Positions 40,401-49,049 of a stretch of DNA of 64,000 nt are shown here, piece by piece; within the stretch, counting starts at the first letter, position 1; each line of letters opens with the position of its first letter. This stretch comes from Streptomyces sp. NBC_00683. Lineage in GTDB: Bacteria; Actinomycetota; Actinomycetes; Streptomycetales; Streptomycetaceae. The notes beneath the pieces are model-generated. The model had not been told where the DNA came from, did not search any database, and saw nothing but the letters and a program-made list of their open reading frames with translations. The position numbers were made by a program, and so were the translations under genes. The DNA is taken from the NCBI RefSeq assembly GCF_036226745.1, contig NZ_CP109013.1, forward strand, positions 6,572,001 to 6,636,000. Direction: 5' to 3'.

Positions 40401-41083
40401 GCGAGCCCCAGGATCCGGAGAACAGCACACAGCGCCTGCCCGCCGCGGAGTCCGCGGCACCCACGGGCGTACTCGACATGGACCAGTCCGCGTCAGGTTC
40501 CTCCTACGATCCCGCTCCCGTACCCGACCAGCCCGGCGGTCACGCCGGCCGGTTCCGGTCCGAGCGCCGGATCCCCGCCACGCTCGTCGGCCTGGTGGTC
40601 CTCGGCGGCGCCGGGCTCCTGCTCTACGACATCGCGGCGGTACGGACCGGCCACCCGGCCATGCGGTGGCGGCGCTCGCTCGCCGACGAACTGGCGACCC
40701 GTCACCTCGACGACGTCTGGGTGCTGGTGGGCTCCGGGGCGGCAGCGGCCATCGGCCTGTGGCTGCTCTGGCTGGCTCTCACACCCGGACTGCGCGCGCT
40801 GCTGCCGATGCGCAGGGACCACACCGCAATCCGTGCCGCACTCGACCGGAAGGCCGCCGGCCTGGTCCTGCGCGACCGGGCCGTGGAGGTGTCCGGTGTG
40901 CAGTCCGTACGGGTCAGGACGGGACGCCGCAAGGTGGCCGTGCGCGCCGTGTCGCACTTCCGTGAACTCGACGACGTCCGCAACGACCTGGACACCGCGC
41001 TGGGCGCGGGAATCAAGGAGCTGGGCCTGGCCAGGCCGCCGCGCCTGTCCGTTCACGTCCGCAGGGCGGCGAAGAAGGGGTGA
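40397..41083 (+). CDS. Membrane protein of the Asp23 operon (DUF6286-like)
   Basis: A 228-aa protein with a disordered acidic N-terminus (about 60 residues), two membrane helices (about 60-80 and 110-135) and a C-terminal domain with the Asp23-like pattern (DRAVEVSGVQSVRVRTGRRK, VAVRAVSHFRELDDVRNDLD). The ATG overlaps the previous stop as ATGA and its stop overlaps the next GTG. It looks like a membrane anchor carrying an Asp23-like domain, parallel to AmaP. The DUF number is given from memory of the family pattern. Confidence 0.85.
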   Translation: MSEPQDPENSTQRLPAAESAAPTGVLDMDQSASGSSYDPAPVPDQPGGHAGRFRSERRIPATLVGLVVLGGAGLLLYDIAAVRTGHPAMRWRRSLADELATRHLDDVWVLVGSGAAAAIGLWLLWLALTPGLRALLPMRRDHTAIRAALDRKAAGLVLRDRAVEVSGVQSVRVRTGRRKVAVRAVSHFRELDDVRNDLDTALGAGIKELGLARPPRLSVHVRRAAKKG

Positions 41084-41667
41084 ACCGCGTGATCGGAACC
41101 GTCAACCGGGTGCTGCTCGCTCTCGCCGGGCTGGTCCTCCTCGTCGTGGGCGGGGCCGTCCTGGCGACGGGGCTCGGTGTGTCCGTGCCCTCCTGGTGGC
41201 CCTTCGACGGCAAGGACGACGTGCTGCTCAGTCAGGGCGACCGGGACCGCTGGCGGGACGAGGGCTGGTGGTGGCCGGCCGTCATCGCGGGACTGGCCGT
41301 CCTGGTGGTCCTCGCCCTGTGGTGGCTGCTCGCCCAGCTGCGCCGCGGCCGCCTCGCCGAAGTGCTCGTCGACAGCGGCGACGGCCAGGGCGCGCTCCTG
41401 CGGGGCAGGGCCATGGAGGGCGTGCTCGGCAGCGAGGCACGCACCCTGGACGGGGTGTCCGACGCCAAGGTCATGCTGACCGGCCGGCGCACCGCCCCGC
41501 AGGCCCGGATCCGTCTTCTGCTGGAGCCGCACGCCGCTCCGGACCAGGCACTGCGAGGTCTCGCCGACGAGGCGCTGGCCCATGCGCGCACCTCGGCGGG
41601 CCTGGACGAGCTGCCCGCCGAGGTGCGGCTCAAGGCGGTCAAGCACCGTGCGGAGCGGGTGAGCTGA
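41080..41667 (+). CDS. amaP: Alkaline shock response membrane anchor, AmaP family
   Basis: A 195-aa protein with an N-terminal hairpin of two helices (VLLALAGLVLLVVGGAVLAT and VIAGLAVLVVLALWWLLAQL) and a cytoplasmic domain (RAMEGVLGSEARTLDGVSDA, KVMLTGRRTAPQARIRLLLE). This is the AmaP layout: it anchors Asp23 at the membrane. GTG 41080 overlaps the previous stop. It ends the operon 22 bases before a convergent SDR gene. Confidence 0.88.
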   Translation: MNRVIGTVNRVLLALAGLVLLVVGGAVLATGLGVSVPSWWPFDGKDDVLLSQGDRDRWRDEGWWWPAVIAGLAVLVVLALWWLLAQLRRGRLAEVLVDSGDGQGALLRGRAMEGVLGSEARTLDGVSDAKVMLTGRRTAPQARIRLLLEPHAAPDQALRGLADEALAHARTSAGLDELPAEVRLKAVKHRAERVS

Positions 41668-41689
41668 CGGCGCCGTCGGTTCCGGACCG

Positions 41690-42445
41690 TCAGAAGCCGT
41701 GCCGGGCGCCGCCGTCGACGGGCACCATGATGCCCGTCAGATACGAGGCGGCAGGGGAGAGCAGGAAGGCCGAGGTCCTCCCGAACTCCTCCGGGGTGCC
41801 GTAGCGGCGCAGCGGGATGCGCGCCTCGTTGGCCCTGCGGGACGCCTCCGCGTCACCGGACAGGGCGTCCAGCTCACGCACCCGGTCCGTGTCGATCCGG
41901 GACGGCAGCACCCCGACGACCCGGATCCCCTGCGGGCCCAGCTCGTCGGCGAGGGACTTGGCGAAGCCGGCGAGGCCGGGGCGCAGGCCGTTGGAGATGG
42001 TGAGCCCGGCAATCGGCTCGTGCACCGACGCGGACAGTACGAAGCCGATGACGCCGCCCTCGCCCAGCGCGGCAGCCGCCGTACGGGCCAGTCGTACGGC
42101 ACCGAGGAAGACCGACTCGAACGCGGTCTGCCACTGATCGTCCGTGTTGTCGGCGGCGAAGCCGGGTGCGGGTCCGCCGACGCTGATGAGAATGCCGTCG
42201 AGCCTGCCGAAATTCTCCTTCGCGGCGTCCACCAGCCGTTGCGCGGCTGTCGGGTCGGCGTTGTCGGCGACGAGGCCGAGGGCGCCGGGCCCCAGGTCCG
42301 CGGCGGCCGCCGCGACCCCCTTCTCGTCCCGGCCGGAGATGATCACCTTCGCGCCGTCGGCGGCCAGTGCGTGCGCGGTCGCACGGCCCAGCCCACGGGT
42401 CGCACCGGTGACGATGTAGACGCGGTCCTTCAGTCCAAGATCCAT
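41690..42445 (-). CDS. SDR-family oxidoreductase with altered catalytic motif
   Basis: A 251-aa Rossmann-fold protein with the NAD(P) loop VTGATRGLGRA and the usual C-terminal IDTDRVRELDAL, SYLTGIMVPVDGG. The YxxxK pair of active SDR enzymes is replaced: at the matching place the protein reads ISNGLRPGLAG, so Tyr becomes Ser151 and Lys becomes Arg155. A Ser in FVLSASVHEP remains. Activity may be lost or changed. It lies four bases after the GH15 gene on the same strand, so the two form an operon. Confidence 0.88.
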   Translation of the reverse strand: MDLGLKDRVYIVTGATRGLGRATAHALAADGAKVIISGRDEKGVAAAAADLGPGALGLVADNADPTAAQRLVDAAKENFGRLDGILISVGGPAPGFAADNTDDQWQTAFESVFLGAVRLARTAAAALGEGGVIGFVLSASVHEPIAGLTISNGLRPGLAGFAKSLADELGPQGIRVVGVLPSRIDTDRVRELDALSGDAEASRRANEARIPLRRYGTPEEFGRTSAFLLSPAASYLTGIMVPVDGGARHGF

Positions 42446-42449
42446 GGCC

Positions 42450-44243
42450 CTATCCTGCCGCGTCGTGCCGGGCGAGGTCGACCGCGCTGTTGACCAGCCC
42501 GATATGGCTGAACGCCTGCGGGTAGTTGCCGAGCTGGCGCCCGGCCACCGTGTCGTACTCCTCGGCCAGCAGCCCCACGTCGTTGCGCAGCGACAGCAGC
42601 CGTTCGAACAGCTCCTCGGCGTCGTCCGTCCTGCCGATCCGCAGCAGTGCGTCCACCAGCCAGAACGAGCAGGCGATGAACGCCCCCTCGTCGCCGGGCA
42701 GACCGTCCACGGAAGGTCCCTCGGTGCTGTAGCGGCGGATCAGACCGTCCCGGGCGAGCCCGTTCCGTACGGCATCGACCGTGCCGATGACCCGTGGGTC
42801 GTCGGCAGGCAGGAAGCCGGTCCGCACGATGAGCAGCGTGGCGGCGTCGAGCTCCTGGGAGCCGTAGTACTGGGTGAACGTATTGCGTACGGGGTCGTAG
42901 CCCTTCTCGCAGACCTCCGCGTGCACGGCGTCCCGCATCGCCCGCCAGCGGTCCGCGTCGCCCGGCAGTTCGGGGTTCTCCTCCAGGCTGAGCACCGCGC
43001 GGTCGGCGGCCACCCAGGCCATGACCTTGGAGTGCACGAAGTGGCGGCGCTGCCCGCGGATCTCCCACAGGCCCTCGTCCGGTTCGCGCCAGGTGGACTC
43101 CAGGAAGCCGAGCAGACTGAGCTGCAGGTTCCAGGCGTGCGGCTTGTTGTCGAGTCCGGCCTCGTGGGCCACCCGGAGCGAGTCGATGACCTCGCCGTAC
43201 ACATCGAGCTGCCGCTGCCGGACCGCCGCGTTGCCCGTACGCACCGGCTGGGAGTGCTCGTAACCGCTCAGCCACGGAAGCTCGGACTCGGGGAGTCTGC
43301 GCTCACCCGAGAGGCCGTACATGATCTGCAGGTCCGCCGGGTCACCGGCGACGGCCCGCAGCAGCCAGTCCCGCCAGGCCGCGGCCTCCTCCAGGTAGCC
43401 GGCCGCGACCATCGCGGCCAGTGTGAGGGTGGAGTCCCGCAGCCAGCAGTAGCGGTAGTCCCAGTTCCGTACGCCGCCGATCTCCTCCGGCAGTGAGGTG
43501 GTGAGGGCCGCGACGATTCCGCCGGTGGGCGCGTAGGTGAGCGCCTTCAGGGTGATCAGGGAGCGGAGCACGGCTTCCCGGTGCCTGCCCTGGTAGGTAC
43601 AGCGCGCCGCCCACTTCGCCCAGTCGGTGAGGGTGTGCTTCAGCGCCTTGTGCGGATCGATCAGCTTCGGACGCGGGGCGTGCGAGGGATGCCAGGTGAG
43701 GACGAACGCCACCTTCTCCCCCTCGGAGACGGTGAACGAGGAGCAGGTGCTGAACTGCTGGCCCCAGGTCTTGACCGGCGGCTCACTGCGCAGCCAGACG
43801 GAGTCGGGCCCGGCGACGGCCACCCGGTGGCCGTGCGAGCGGCGCATCCACGGCACCACGGAACCGAAGTCGAAGCGCAGCCGCAGGACGGAGCTCATGT
43901 CGACACTGCCGCTGACCCCCTCGACGATGCGCATGATGTCGGGCGCCTTGTCGCGCTGCGGCATGAAGTCGATGACCTTGACCGTGCCGGTCCTGGTCTC
44001 CCAGAACGTCTCCAGGACCAGGGAGTCGGCCACGTACGCGCGCCGGGTGCAGGTGTCGGCGCTGCTCGTGCCCTGGGGGGCGATGCGCCAGTGGCCGTTG
44101 TCCTCGTCGCCCAGAAGGGCGGCGAAGCAGGCGCCCGAGTCGAAGCGGGGCAGGCACAGCCAGTCGACAGAACCGTTCCTGCCGACCAGGGCGGCGGTCT
44201 GTAGATCGCCGATGAGTGCGTAGTCCTCGATACGTGGGGTCAC
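42450..44243 (-). CDS. GH15 glucoamylase/trehalase-type glycoside hydrolase
   Basis: A 597-aa GH15 protein with an N-terminal beta-sandwich (PRIEDYALIGDLQTAALVGR, VDWLCLPRFDSGACFAALLG) and an (alpha/alpha)6 barrel from about residue 230. Conserved stretches EIGGVRNWDYRYCWLRDSTL and the C-terminal EGAFIACSFWLVDALLRIGR hold the expected catalytic acids. Actinobacterial members of this type often hydrolyse trehalose or alpha-glucans; sequence alone does not separate them. GTG 44243 gives the standard N-terminus. There is no signal peptide, so it is cytoplasmic. Confidence 0.9.
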   Translation of the reverse strand: MTPRIEDYALIGDLQTAALVGRNGSVDWLCLPRFDSGACFAALLGDEDNGHWRIAPQGTSSADTCTRRAYVADSLVLETFWETRTGTVKVIDFMPQRDKAPDIMRIVEGVSGSVDMSSVLRLRFDFGSVVPWMRRSHGHRVAVAGPDSVWLRSEPPVKTWGQQFSTCSSFTVSEGEKVAFVLTWHPSHAPRPKLIDPHKALKHTLTDWAKWAARCTYQGRHREAVLRSLITLKALTYAPTGGIVAALTTSLPEEIGGVRNWDYRYCWLRDSTLTLAAMVAAGYLEEAAAWRDWLLRAVAGDPADLQIMYGLSGERRLPESELPWLSGYEHSQPVRTGNAAVRQRQLDVYGEVIDSLRVAHEAGLDNKPHAWNLQLSLLGFLESTWREPDEGLWEIRGQRRHFVHSKVMAWVAADRAVLSLEENPELPGDADRWRAMRDAVHAEVCEKGYDPVRNTFTQYYGSQELDAATLLIVRTGFLPADDPRVIGTVDAVRNGLARDGLIRRYSTEGPSVDGLPGDEGAFIACSFWLVDALLRIGRTDDAEELFERLLSLRNDVGLLAEEYDTVAGRQLGNYPQAFSHIGLVNSAVDLARHDAAG

Positions 44244-44313
44244 GCTCTGGCGTCTTCCCGAACCTGGGCCCCGTTAAGCAGCCCTGCCGGGCCCAACACA
44301 CCGCCGTGACGCG

Positions 44314-45108
44314 CTACACGGAGACGGGTGCGGGCTCCCCGGCCGTCTCGCTCTCCCGCGCGGCCTGTTCGCGGTCGTGCTTCTCCCGCCGTACGAGGAT
44401 GACCCAGCCGACGGGCACGCCGGCGGCGAAGAGCCACCACTGGACGGCATAGGCCATGTGCGAGCCGATGGAGCTGTCGTCGGGGGCGGGGATCATCTCG
44501 GGGGTGCCGTCGGCCGGTCCGGGAGCGGTCAGTTCGAGATATCCGCCCAGGACGGGCCTGCCGAGCAGCTGCGACTGCTGGGCGCTGTTGACGAGCATCA
44601 CCTGGCGGTCGGGCAGACCCGCCAGGTCCTTGATGCCGCTGGCGCCCGTGGTCTCGTCGGCCTTCAGCCTGCCGGTGACGGTGACCTCTCCCCGGGGCGG
44701 GGCCGGGACCTCCGGGAAGGCCTGCTGGCTGTCGGCGGCGGGAACCCACCCGCGGTTGACCAGGACGGTGCCGCCGCCCTTGAGGTCCAGCGGGGTCAGG
44801 ACGTGGAAACCGATGCGCTCGTCCTTGTTGGTGCGGCGCCGTACGACCACCTCGTGCGCGGTGTCGAACGTGCCGGTGGCCGTCACCGCGCGCCAGTAGT
44901 CGGAACGGGGAACGGTGTGTCCGGGGGAGGTGAGGCGGGAGACCGGGACCGGCTTCGCCTCGAGGTTCTGCGTGATCAGCGCATTCTGTGCGACCCGGTG
45001 CTGATGCCGGTGCAGCTGCCAGAAACCGAGCTCGACCATCGTGGGAATCAGGACGAGGACGAGGAGGGTGAGAATCACCCACTGCCGGGTCAACAGGAAG
45101 CGGTACAC
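44314..45108 (-). CDS. SURF1-family cytochrome oxidase assembly protein
   Basis: A 264-aa membrane protein with the SURF1 layout: one helix at the N-terminus (RQWVILTLLVLVLIPTMVEL) followed by the conserved GFWQLHRHQHR, an extracytoplasmic domain (RRRTNKDERIGFHVLTPLDL, VLVNRGWVPAAD) and a second helix near the C-terminus (MAYAVQWWLFAAGVPVGWVI). It helps insert heme into cytochrome c oxidase. GTG 45108 gives the usual YRFLLTRQW start; a TTG five codons upstream is possible. The start codon lies inside a 12-bp inverted repeat. Confidence 0.9.
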   Translation of the reverse strand: MYRFLLTRQWVILTLLVLVLIPTMVELGFWQLHRHQHRVAQNALITQNLEAKPVPVSRLTSPGHTVPRSDYWRAVTATGTFDTAHEVVVRRRTNKDERIGFHVLTPLDLKGGGTVLVNRGWVPAADSQQAFPEVPAPPRGEVTVTGRLKADETTGASGIKDLAGLPDRQVMLVNSAQQSQLLGRPVLGGYLELTAPGPADGTPEMIPAPDDSSIGSHMAYAVQWWLFAAGVPVGWVILVRREKHDREQAARESETAGEPAPVSV

Positions 45109-45139
45109 CCCATGACCGTACAACCGGGGTCATGGGGTG
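45106..45139. repeat. Perfect 12-bp inverted repeat on the SURF1 start codon
   Basis: Arms CACCCCATGACC (45106-45117) and GGTCATGGGGTG (45128-45139) flank a ten-base loop. The start GTG (45106-45108 on the minus strand) is part of one arm. On the minus strand TACGGT lies six bases before the GTG, so if the message is leaderless the repeat is a DNA operator across the -10 box; otherwise it is an RNA hairpin that hides the start. Confidence 0.7.
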
Positions 45140-45176
45140 CAGCACGCAGGGGTCCCCGGGCCGGCGGGGCGGCCCG

Positions 45177-45410
45177 TCATACTTTGTCCACGATGCCCGC
45201 CCTCCCCTCGGCCCGGGCGCAGTGCCCGCCGCAGTACCAGTGGCCGTCGACCTCGACGCCCTGGCCGATCACCTGGACCCGGCAGTGCTCACAGATGGGC
45301 GCCATGCGGTGGATGGCGCAGGAGAAGCAGTCGAAGACATGCACCGCGCCCTGCGCGTGCACCTCGAAGGACATCCCGTAGTCGTTTCCGCAAACCTCGC
45401 AACGTGCCAT
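45177..45410 (-). CDS. Small Cys-rich zinc-ribbon/metallothionein-like protein
   Basis: A 77-aa protein with eight Cys in four pairs (C4/C7, C28/C31, C40/C43, C60/C64) plus several His (H18, H24, H34, H42, H57, H63), enough for two metal sites. The last part (VEVDGHWYCGGHCARAEG) recalls bacterial metallothionein C-termini. ATG 45410. Zinc binding is a strong inference; function is unknown. Confidence 0.85.
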   Translation of the reverse strand: MARCEVCGNDYGMSFEVHAQGAVHVFDCFSCAIHRMAPICEHCRVQVIGQGVEVDGHWYCGGHCARAEGRAGIVDKV

Positions 45411-45474
45411 GCGCCACAGGGTCGGACGAGAGGGCGGCGGCGGGCGAGCGGGTGGTGGGCGAGTCGCGCCCGGT

Positions 45475-46470
45475 TCACTCCGATGACGGCGGCGGCAGGA
45501 CCCGCGAGCGCGCCGGTGCCACGTCCCGCAGCAGATGCGTGAAGGCGCTCTCCTCCAGGATCGGGGTGCCGAACGACTTCGCCTTCACCGTCTTCGACGT
45601 CGCCGCGTCCGGGTCGTTGCTGACGAGCAGGCTCGTGAGCCGGGAGACGCTGGTCGCGACGTGCAGGCCCGCTTCCACGGCGCGGTCCTCCAGCAGCTCG
45701 CGGTCGATCGAGGTGTCTCCGGAGAACGCCACCCGCATCCCCTGCATGAGGGGTTTGTCCGACTCGTACCGCCCCGGATTCGGGTACGGGCACGCGGGGC
45801 GCTTGCGCGAGGGCCGCCAGCTGCCCTGGCCGTGCGATGCCTGGTAGCCGATGCGCGGGGTGACGGGGGAGTCGGACCACTCGGTCAGCGGCCGGCACTC
45901 CAGCAGGGGCAGCCGCATCCCGTCCCGGGCCGCCGCGTGCAGACTCGGCCGGAAGGCCTCGGCGAGCACCCGGGCATCGTCCAGCGCGTGGTGTGCCCGC
46001 TGCTGCACCACGCCGAAGTGCGCGGCGAGCGACTCCAGCTTGTGGTTGGGGAGGGGGAGCCGGAGCTCCTTGGAGAGCGCGATGGTGCACAGCCGCTGCT
46101 CGACGGGCGCGACGACCGATGCGCGCGCGTACTCCCGGGCGAGCATCGACCAGTCGAACGCCGCGTTGTGCGCGACGAGCACCCGGCCGGCGAGCCGCTC
46201 GGACAGCTGCGCGGCCACCTCGGGGAAGAGCGGTGCGCTCTCCAGGACGTCGCTGGTCAGACCATGGATCCAGACGGGCCCCGGATCTCTCTGGGGGTTC
46301 ACCAGCGTGTACCAGTGGTCCTCGACGTCGCCCAGGGCGTCCAGGCGGTAGACGGCCGCGGACACTATCCGGTCGTCGCGGGCGAGTCCCGTTGTCTCCA
46401 CGTCGACGACCGCGTACCCCTGGGGGTAGGCGGTCGGCCACGGCGCTGCGGTCTGGCGGTCGTCGAGCAT
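45475..46470 (-). CDS. DEDDh 3'-5' exonuclease with C-terminal BRCT domain
   Basis: A 331-aa protein. The DnaQ-like exonuclease occupies about residues 18-185, with YAVVDVETTGL (first Asp/Glu pair), VAHNAAFDWSML and HHALDDARVLAEAF (catalytic His and last Asp). After a linker, residues about 235-320 form a BRCT fold (MQGMRVAFSGDTSIDRELLE, VSRLTSLLVSNDPDAATSKT). Such proteins trim DNA ends in repair. TATTCT lies eight bases before the ATG and there is no ribosome site, so it is probably leaderless. Confidence 0.9.
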   Translation of the reverse strand: MLDDRQTAAPWPTAYPQGYAVVDVETTGLARDDRIVSAAVYRLDALGDVEDHWYTLVNPQRDPGPVWIHGLTSDVLESAPLFPEVAAQLSERLAGRVLVAHNAAFDWSMLAREYARASVVAPVEQRLCTIALSKELRLPLPNHKLESLAAHFGVVQQRAHHALDDARVLAEAFRPSLHAAARDGMRLPLLECRPLTEWSDSPVTPRIGYQASHGQGSWRPSRKRPACPYPNPGRYESDKPLMQGMRVAFSGDTSIDRELLEDRAVEAGLHVATSVSRLTSLLVSNDPDAATSKTVKAKSFGTPILEESAFTHLLRDVAPARSRVLPPPSSE

Positions 46471-46618
46471 GGTCACAGAGAATACGGGCCGCGACCGACA
46501 GTGCCCTATTCGGGCGCCCCCGGACGGCGAACCCGGAGCGGGTGCCGAGCAGTTGGCCGAGTCGGCGGACGGGCGGGTCGGGGTGCGGCGGGCGACCCTG
46601 CGGTGAGACCCTCCCGAG

Positions 46619-47338
46619 GTGACGGACACACAGACGCAGACTCACGACGAACCCCATCAAAACGGACTTGGTACCCGGCTCAACTGGCTGCGGGCCGCGG
46701 TCCTCGGCGCCAACGACGGTGTGGTCTCCACCGCGGGCCTCGTCGTCGGTGTCGCCGGAGCGACGGACGACAGGGCCGCCCTGCTGACGGCGGGTCTGGC
46801 CGGGCTGCTCGCGGGGTCCATGTCGATGGCGGCCGGCGAGTACGTGTCGGTGTCCACCCAGCGCGATTCCGAGAAGGCGGCGCTGGCGACGGAGAAGCGT
46901 GAGCTGGAGGAGACGCCGGAGGCCGAACTCGTCGAACTGACCGGCCTGTTGGAGGCGAAAGGGCTGAGCGCGAAGGTGGCCCGCGAGGCGGCCGTCCAGC
47001 TCACGGAGCGCGATGCGCTGCGCGCCCACGCGGAGGTCGAGCTCGGCATCGACCCGGACGAGCTGACGAACCCGTGGCATGCGGCGGGTGCGAGCTTCCT
47101 GGCGTTCACGGTGGGCGCGCTGCTGCCCCTGCTGGCGATCGTGCTGCCGCCCCCCTCGGTGCGGCTGGCGGTCACGGTGGTGTCGGTACTCGCGGCCCTG
47201 GCGCTCACCGGCTGGTGGAGCGCGCGGCTCGGTGACGCGGCGGTGGGGCGTGCGGTGCTGCGGAACATGGGCGGGGGAGCGGTGGCGATGGCGGTGACCT
47301 ACGGTGCGGGGGCGTTGCTGGGGGCTGCGGGGATCTGA
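46619..47338 (+). CDS. VIT1/CCC1-family iron/manganese transporter
   Basis: A 239-aa membrane protein with the CCC1/VIT1 signature GANDGVVSTAGLVVGVAGA, the second signature GLLAGSMSMAAGEYVSVSTQ, a helical cytoplasmic region rich in Glu (KRELEETPEAELVEL) typical of the metal-binding domain and three C-terminal helices. The GTG at 46619 is the first in-frame start. It exports or stores Fe2+/Mn2+. Divergent from the exonuclease gene. Confidence 0.92.
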   Translation: MTDTQTQTHDEPHQNGLGTRLNWLRAAVLGANDGVVSTAGLVVGVAGATDDRAALLTAGLAGLLAGSMSMAAGEYVSVSTQRDSEKAALATEKRELEETPEAELVELTGLLEAKGLSAKVAREAAVQLTERDALRAHAEVELGIDPDELTNPWHAAGASFLAFTVGALLPLLAIVLPPPSVRLAVTVVSVLAALALTGWWSARLGDAAVGRAVLRNMGGGAVAMAVTYGAGALLGAAGI

Positions 47339-47448
47339 GACGGGGCGGCACTTGGCGGAACCCGCCAACAGCTGCTGACATCTCGTCTCGCATACTTGTG
47401 GGTAACAACGTCTAGCCCCCGGCCGTCCGGCAGCTCTACGGTGCTCGC

Positions 47449-48351
47449 ATGGAGCCGAACCTGCCCGATGTCGTGCTGTGGTCGATCCCGGCCTTCGTCC
47501 TGCTCACCGTCCTCGAAATGGTGGTCCACCGGCTTCACCCGGACGAGGACGCCGCCGGGTACGACGCCAAGGACGCCGCCACCAGCGTCACCATGGGCCT
47601 CGGCAGCCTGGCCTTCGACCTGCTGTGGAAGATCCCCATCGTCGCGATCTACGCCGCGGTGTACGAGCTGACCCCGCTGCGCATTCCCGTCCTGTGGTGG
47701 ACGGTCCTGCTGATGCTGCTCGCCCAGGACTTCTTCTACTACTGGTCCCACCGCGGCCACCACGTCATACGGATCCTCTGGGCCTGCCACGTGGTCCACC
47801 ACTCCAGCCGGAAGTTCAACCTCACCACCGCCCTGCGCCAGCCCTGGACCTCGCTGACCGTCTGGCCGTTCTACGTCCCGCTCATCGCCTGCGGTGTCCA
47901 CCCGGCGGCGCTCGCCTTCTGCTCCTCGGCGAACCTCGTCTACCAGTTCTGGGTCCACACCGAACGGATCGACAAGCTGCCCCGCCCCTTCGAGTACGTA
48001 CTCAACACGCCCTCGCACCACCGGGTGCACCACGCCTCCCAGGGCGGCTACCTCGACCGGAACTTCGGGGGGATCCTGATCCTCTGGGACCGGCTCTTCG
48101 GCTCCTTCACCGCGGAGACCGAACGTCCCGTCTTCGGCCTCACCAAGAACATCGCCACCAACAACCCGCTCCGCGTCGCGACCCACGAGTACGCGGCCAT
48201 AGCGCGTGACGTACGGGCGGCGGACACCTGGAGCGAGCGGGCGGGACGGGTCTTCCGCGGTCCGGGCTGGCAGCCCGCGGGCCGGGCCCCCGCAGCCGTC
48301 CCCACAGCCGCCCCCGTACAGCCGCGCACCTCCGCCGAGCGCACCGGATGA
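47449..48351 (+). CDS. Sterol desaturase/fatty acid hydroxylase family protein
   Basis: A 300-aa di-iron membrane oxygenase with about four helices and the three histidine clusters HRGHH, HVVHHSS and HHRVHH. The C-terminal 60 residues are polar and Ala/Pro-rich. TACGGT six bases before the ATG and no ribosome site suggest a leaderless start. It likely hydroxylates or desaturates a lipid; bacteria with hopanoids or carotenoids use such enzymes, but the substrate is unknown. Its stop overlaps the next start (ATGA). Confidence 0.9.
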   Translation: MEPNLPDVVLWSIPAFVLLTVLEMVVHRLHPDEDAAGYDAKDAATSVTMGLGSLAFDLLWKIPIVAIYAAVYELTPLRIPVLWWTVLLMLLAQDFFYYWSHRGHHVIRILWACHVVHHSSRKFNLTTALRQPWTSLTVWPFYVPLIACGVHPAALAFCSSANLVYQFWVHTERIDKLPRPFEYVLNTPSHHRVHHASQGGYLDRNFGGILILWDRLFGSFTAETERPVFGLTKNIATNNPLRVATHEYAAIARDVRAADTWSERAGRVFRGPGWQPAGRAPAAVPTAAPVQPRTSAERTG

Positions 48352-49028
48352 GCCCCCGCCCCGGCGCGCCCCGCCTCGTCCGCCCGCTGCTCGCGGCCTT
48401 CCTCGCCGTCGCCGCCCTCCACCTGGCCGGGCTCCTCGCCGGCATCGAGACCGCCCACCTGGTCACCAAGCCACTCCTGATGCCCCTGCTCGCCGCCTAC
48501 GCCGCCGCCCGGGGAGGCCCCCGGCTGCTCATCGCCGCGCTGCTCCTCGGCTGGGGCGGGGACGTGCTGCTGATGCCCGACGCGGAGGCGGCCTTCCTCG
48601 CCGGGATGGGCTCCTTCGCCGCGGGCCACATCTGCTACCTGTGGCTCTTCGGGCGTGCCCGGGCCTCCCTGCCCGCCGGCCTCGCGTACGCCGCCGTCCT
48701 CGTGGTCTTCCTCGTCCTGCTCTGGCCAGGCCTGCCCGCGGACCTGCGGATCCCGCTGACCGGCTACAGCCTGCTCCTCACCACCATGGCCTGGCGGGCC
48801 GGCATCCTCGGCCGGTACGCGGCACTCGGCGGCGCGCTCTTCCTGCTCTCCGACGCGCTCATCGCGACCGGCATCGCCGACTGGCCGCAGCTGCCCGTCC
48901 ACGACTTCTGGATCATGCTGACCTATCTGGCCGCGCAGTACCTGCTCACCACGGGAGCGCTCGCGGGCCCAGGTGGTTCCACCGGCCCGGCCCGTGGGGC
49001 GTACCGTGAGGGGAGTATCAGCATCTGA
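48348..49028 (+). CDS. Lysoplasmalogenase-like (YhhN family) membrane protein
   Basis: A 226-aa protein with about seven to eight helices of the YhhN/TMEM86 family; the marks are HLVTKPLLMPLLAAYAA near the N-terminus, LLGWGGDVLLMPDAEAAFLA and GALFLLSDALIATGIADWPQ, with conserved Asp residues likely catalytic. It hydrolyses the vinyl-ether bond of lysoplasmalogens in characterised members. ATGA overlap with the desaturase gene implies a lipid-related operon. Confidence 0.88.
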   Translation: MSPRPGAPRLVRPLLAAFLAVAALHLAGLLAGIETAHLVTKPLLMPLLAAYAAARGGPRLLIAALLLGWGGDVLLMPDAEAAFLAGMGSFAAGHICYLWLFGRARASLPAGLAYAAVLVVFLVLLWPGLPADLRIPLTGYSLLLTTMAWRAGILGRYAALGGALFLLSDALIATGIADWPQLPVHDFWIMLTYLAAQYLLTTGALAGPGGSTGPARGAYREGSISI

Positions 49029-49049
49029 GACCAGCGAGGACCCCCACGC

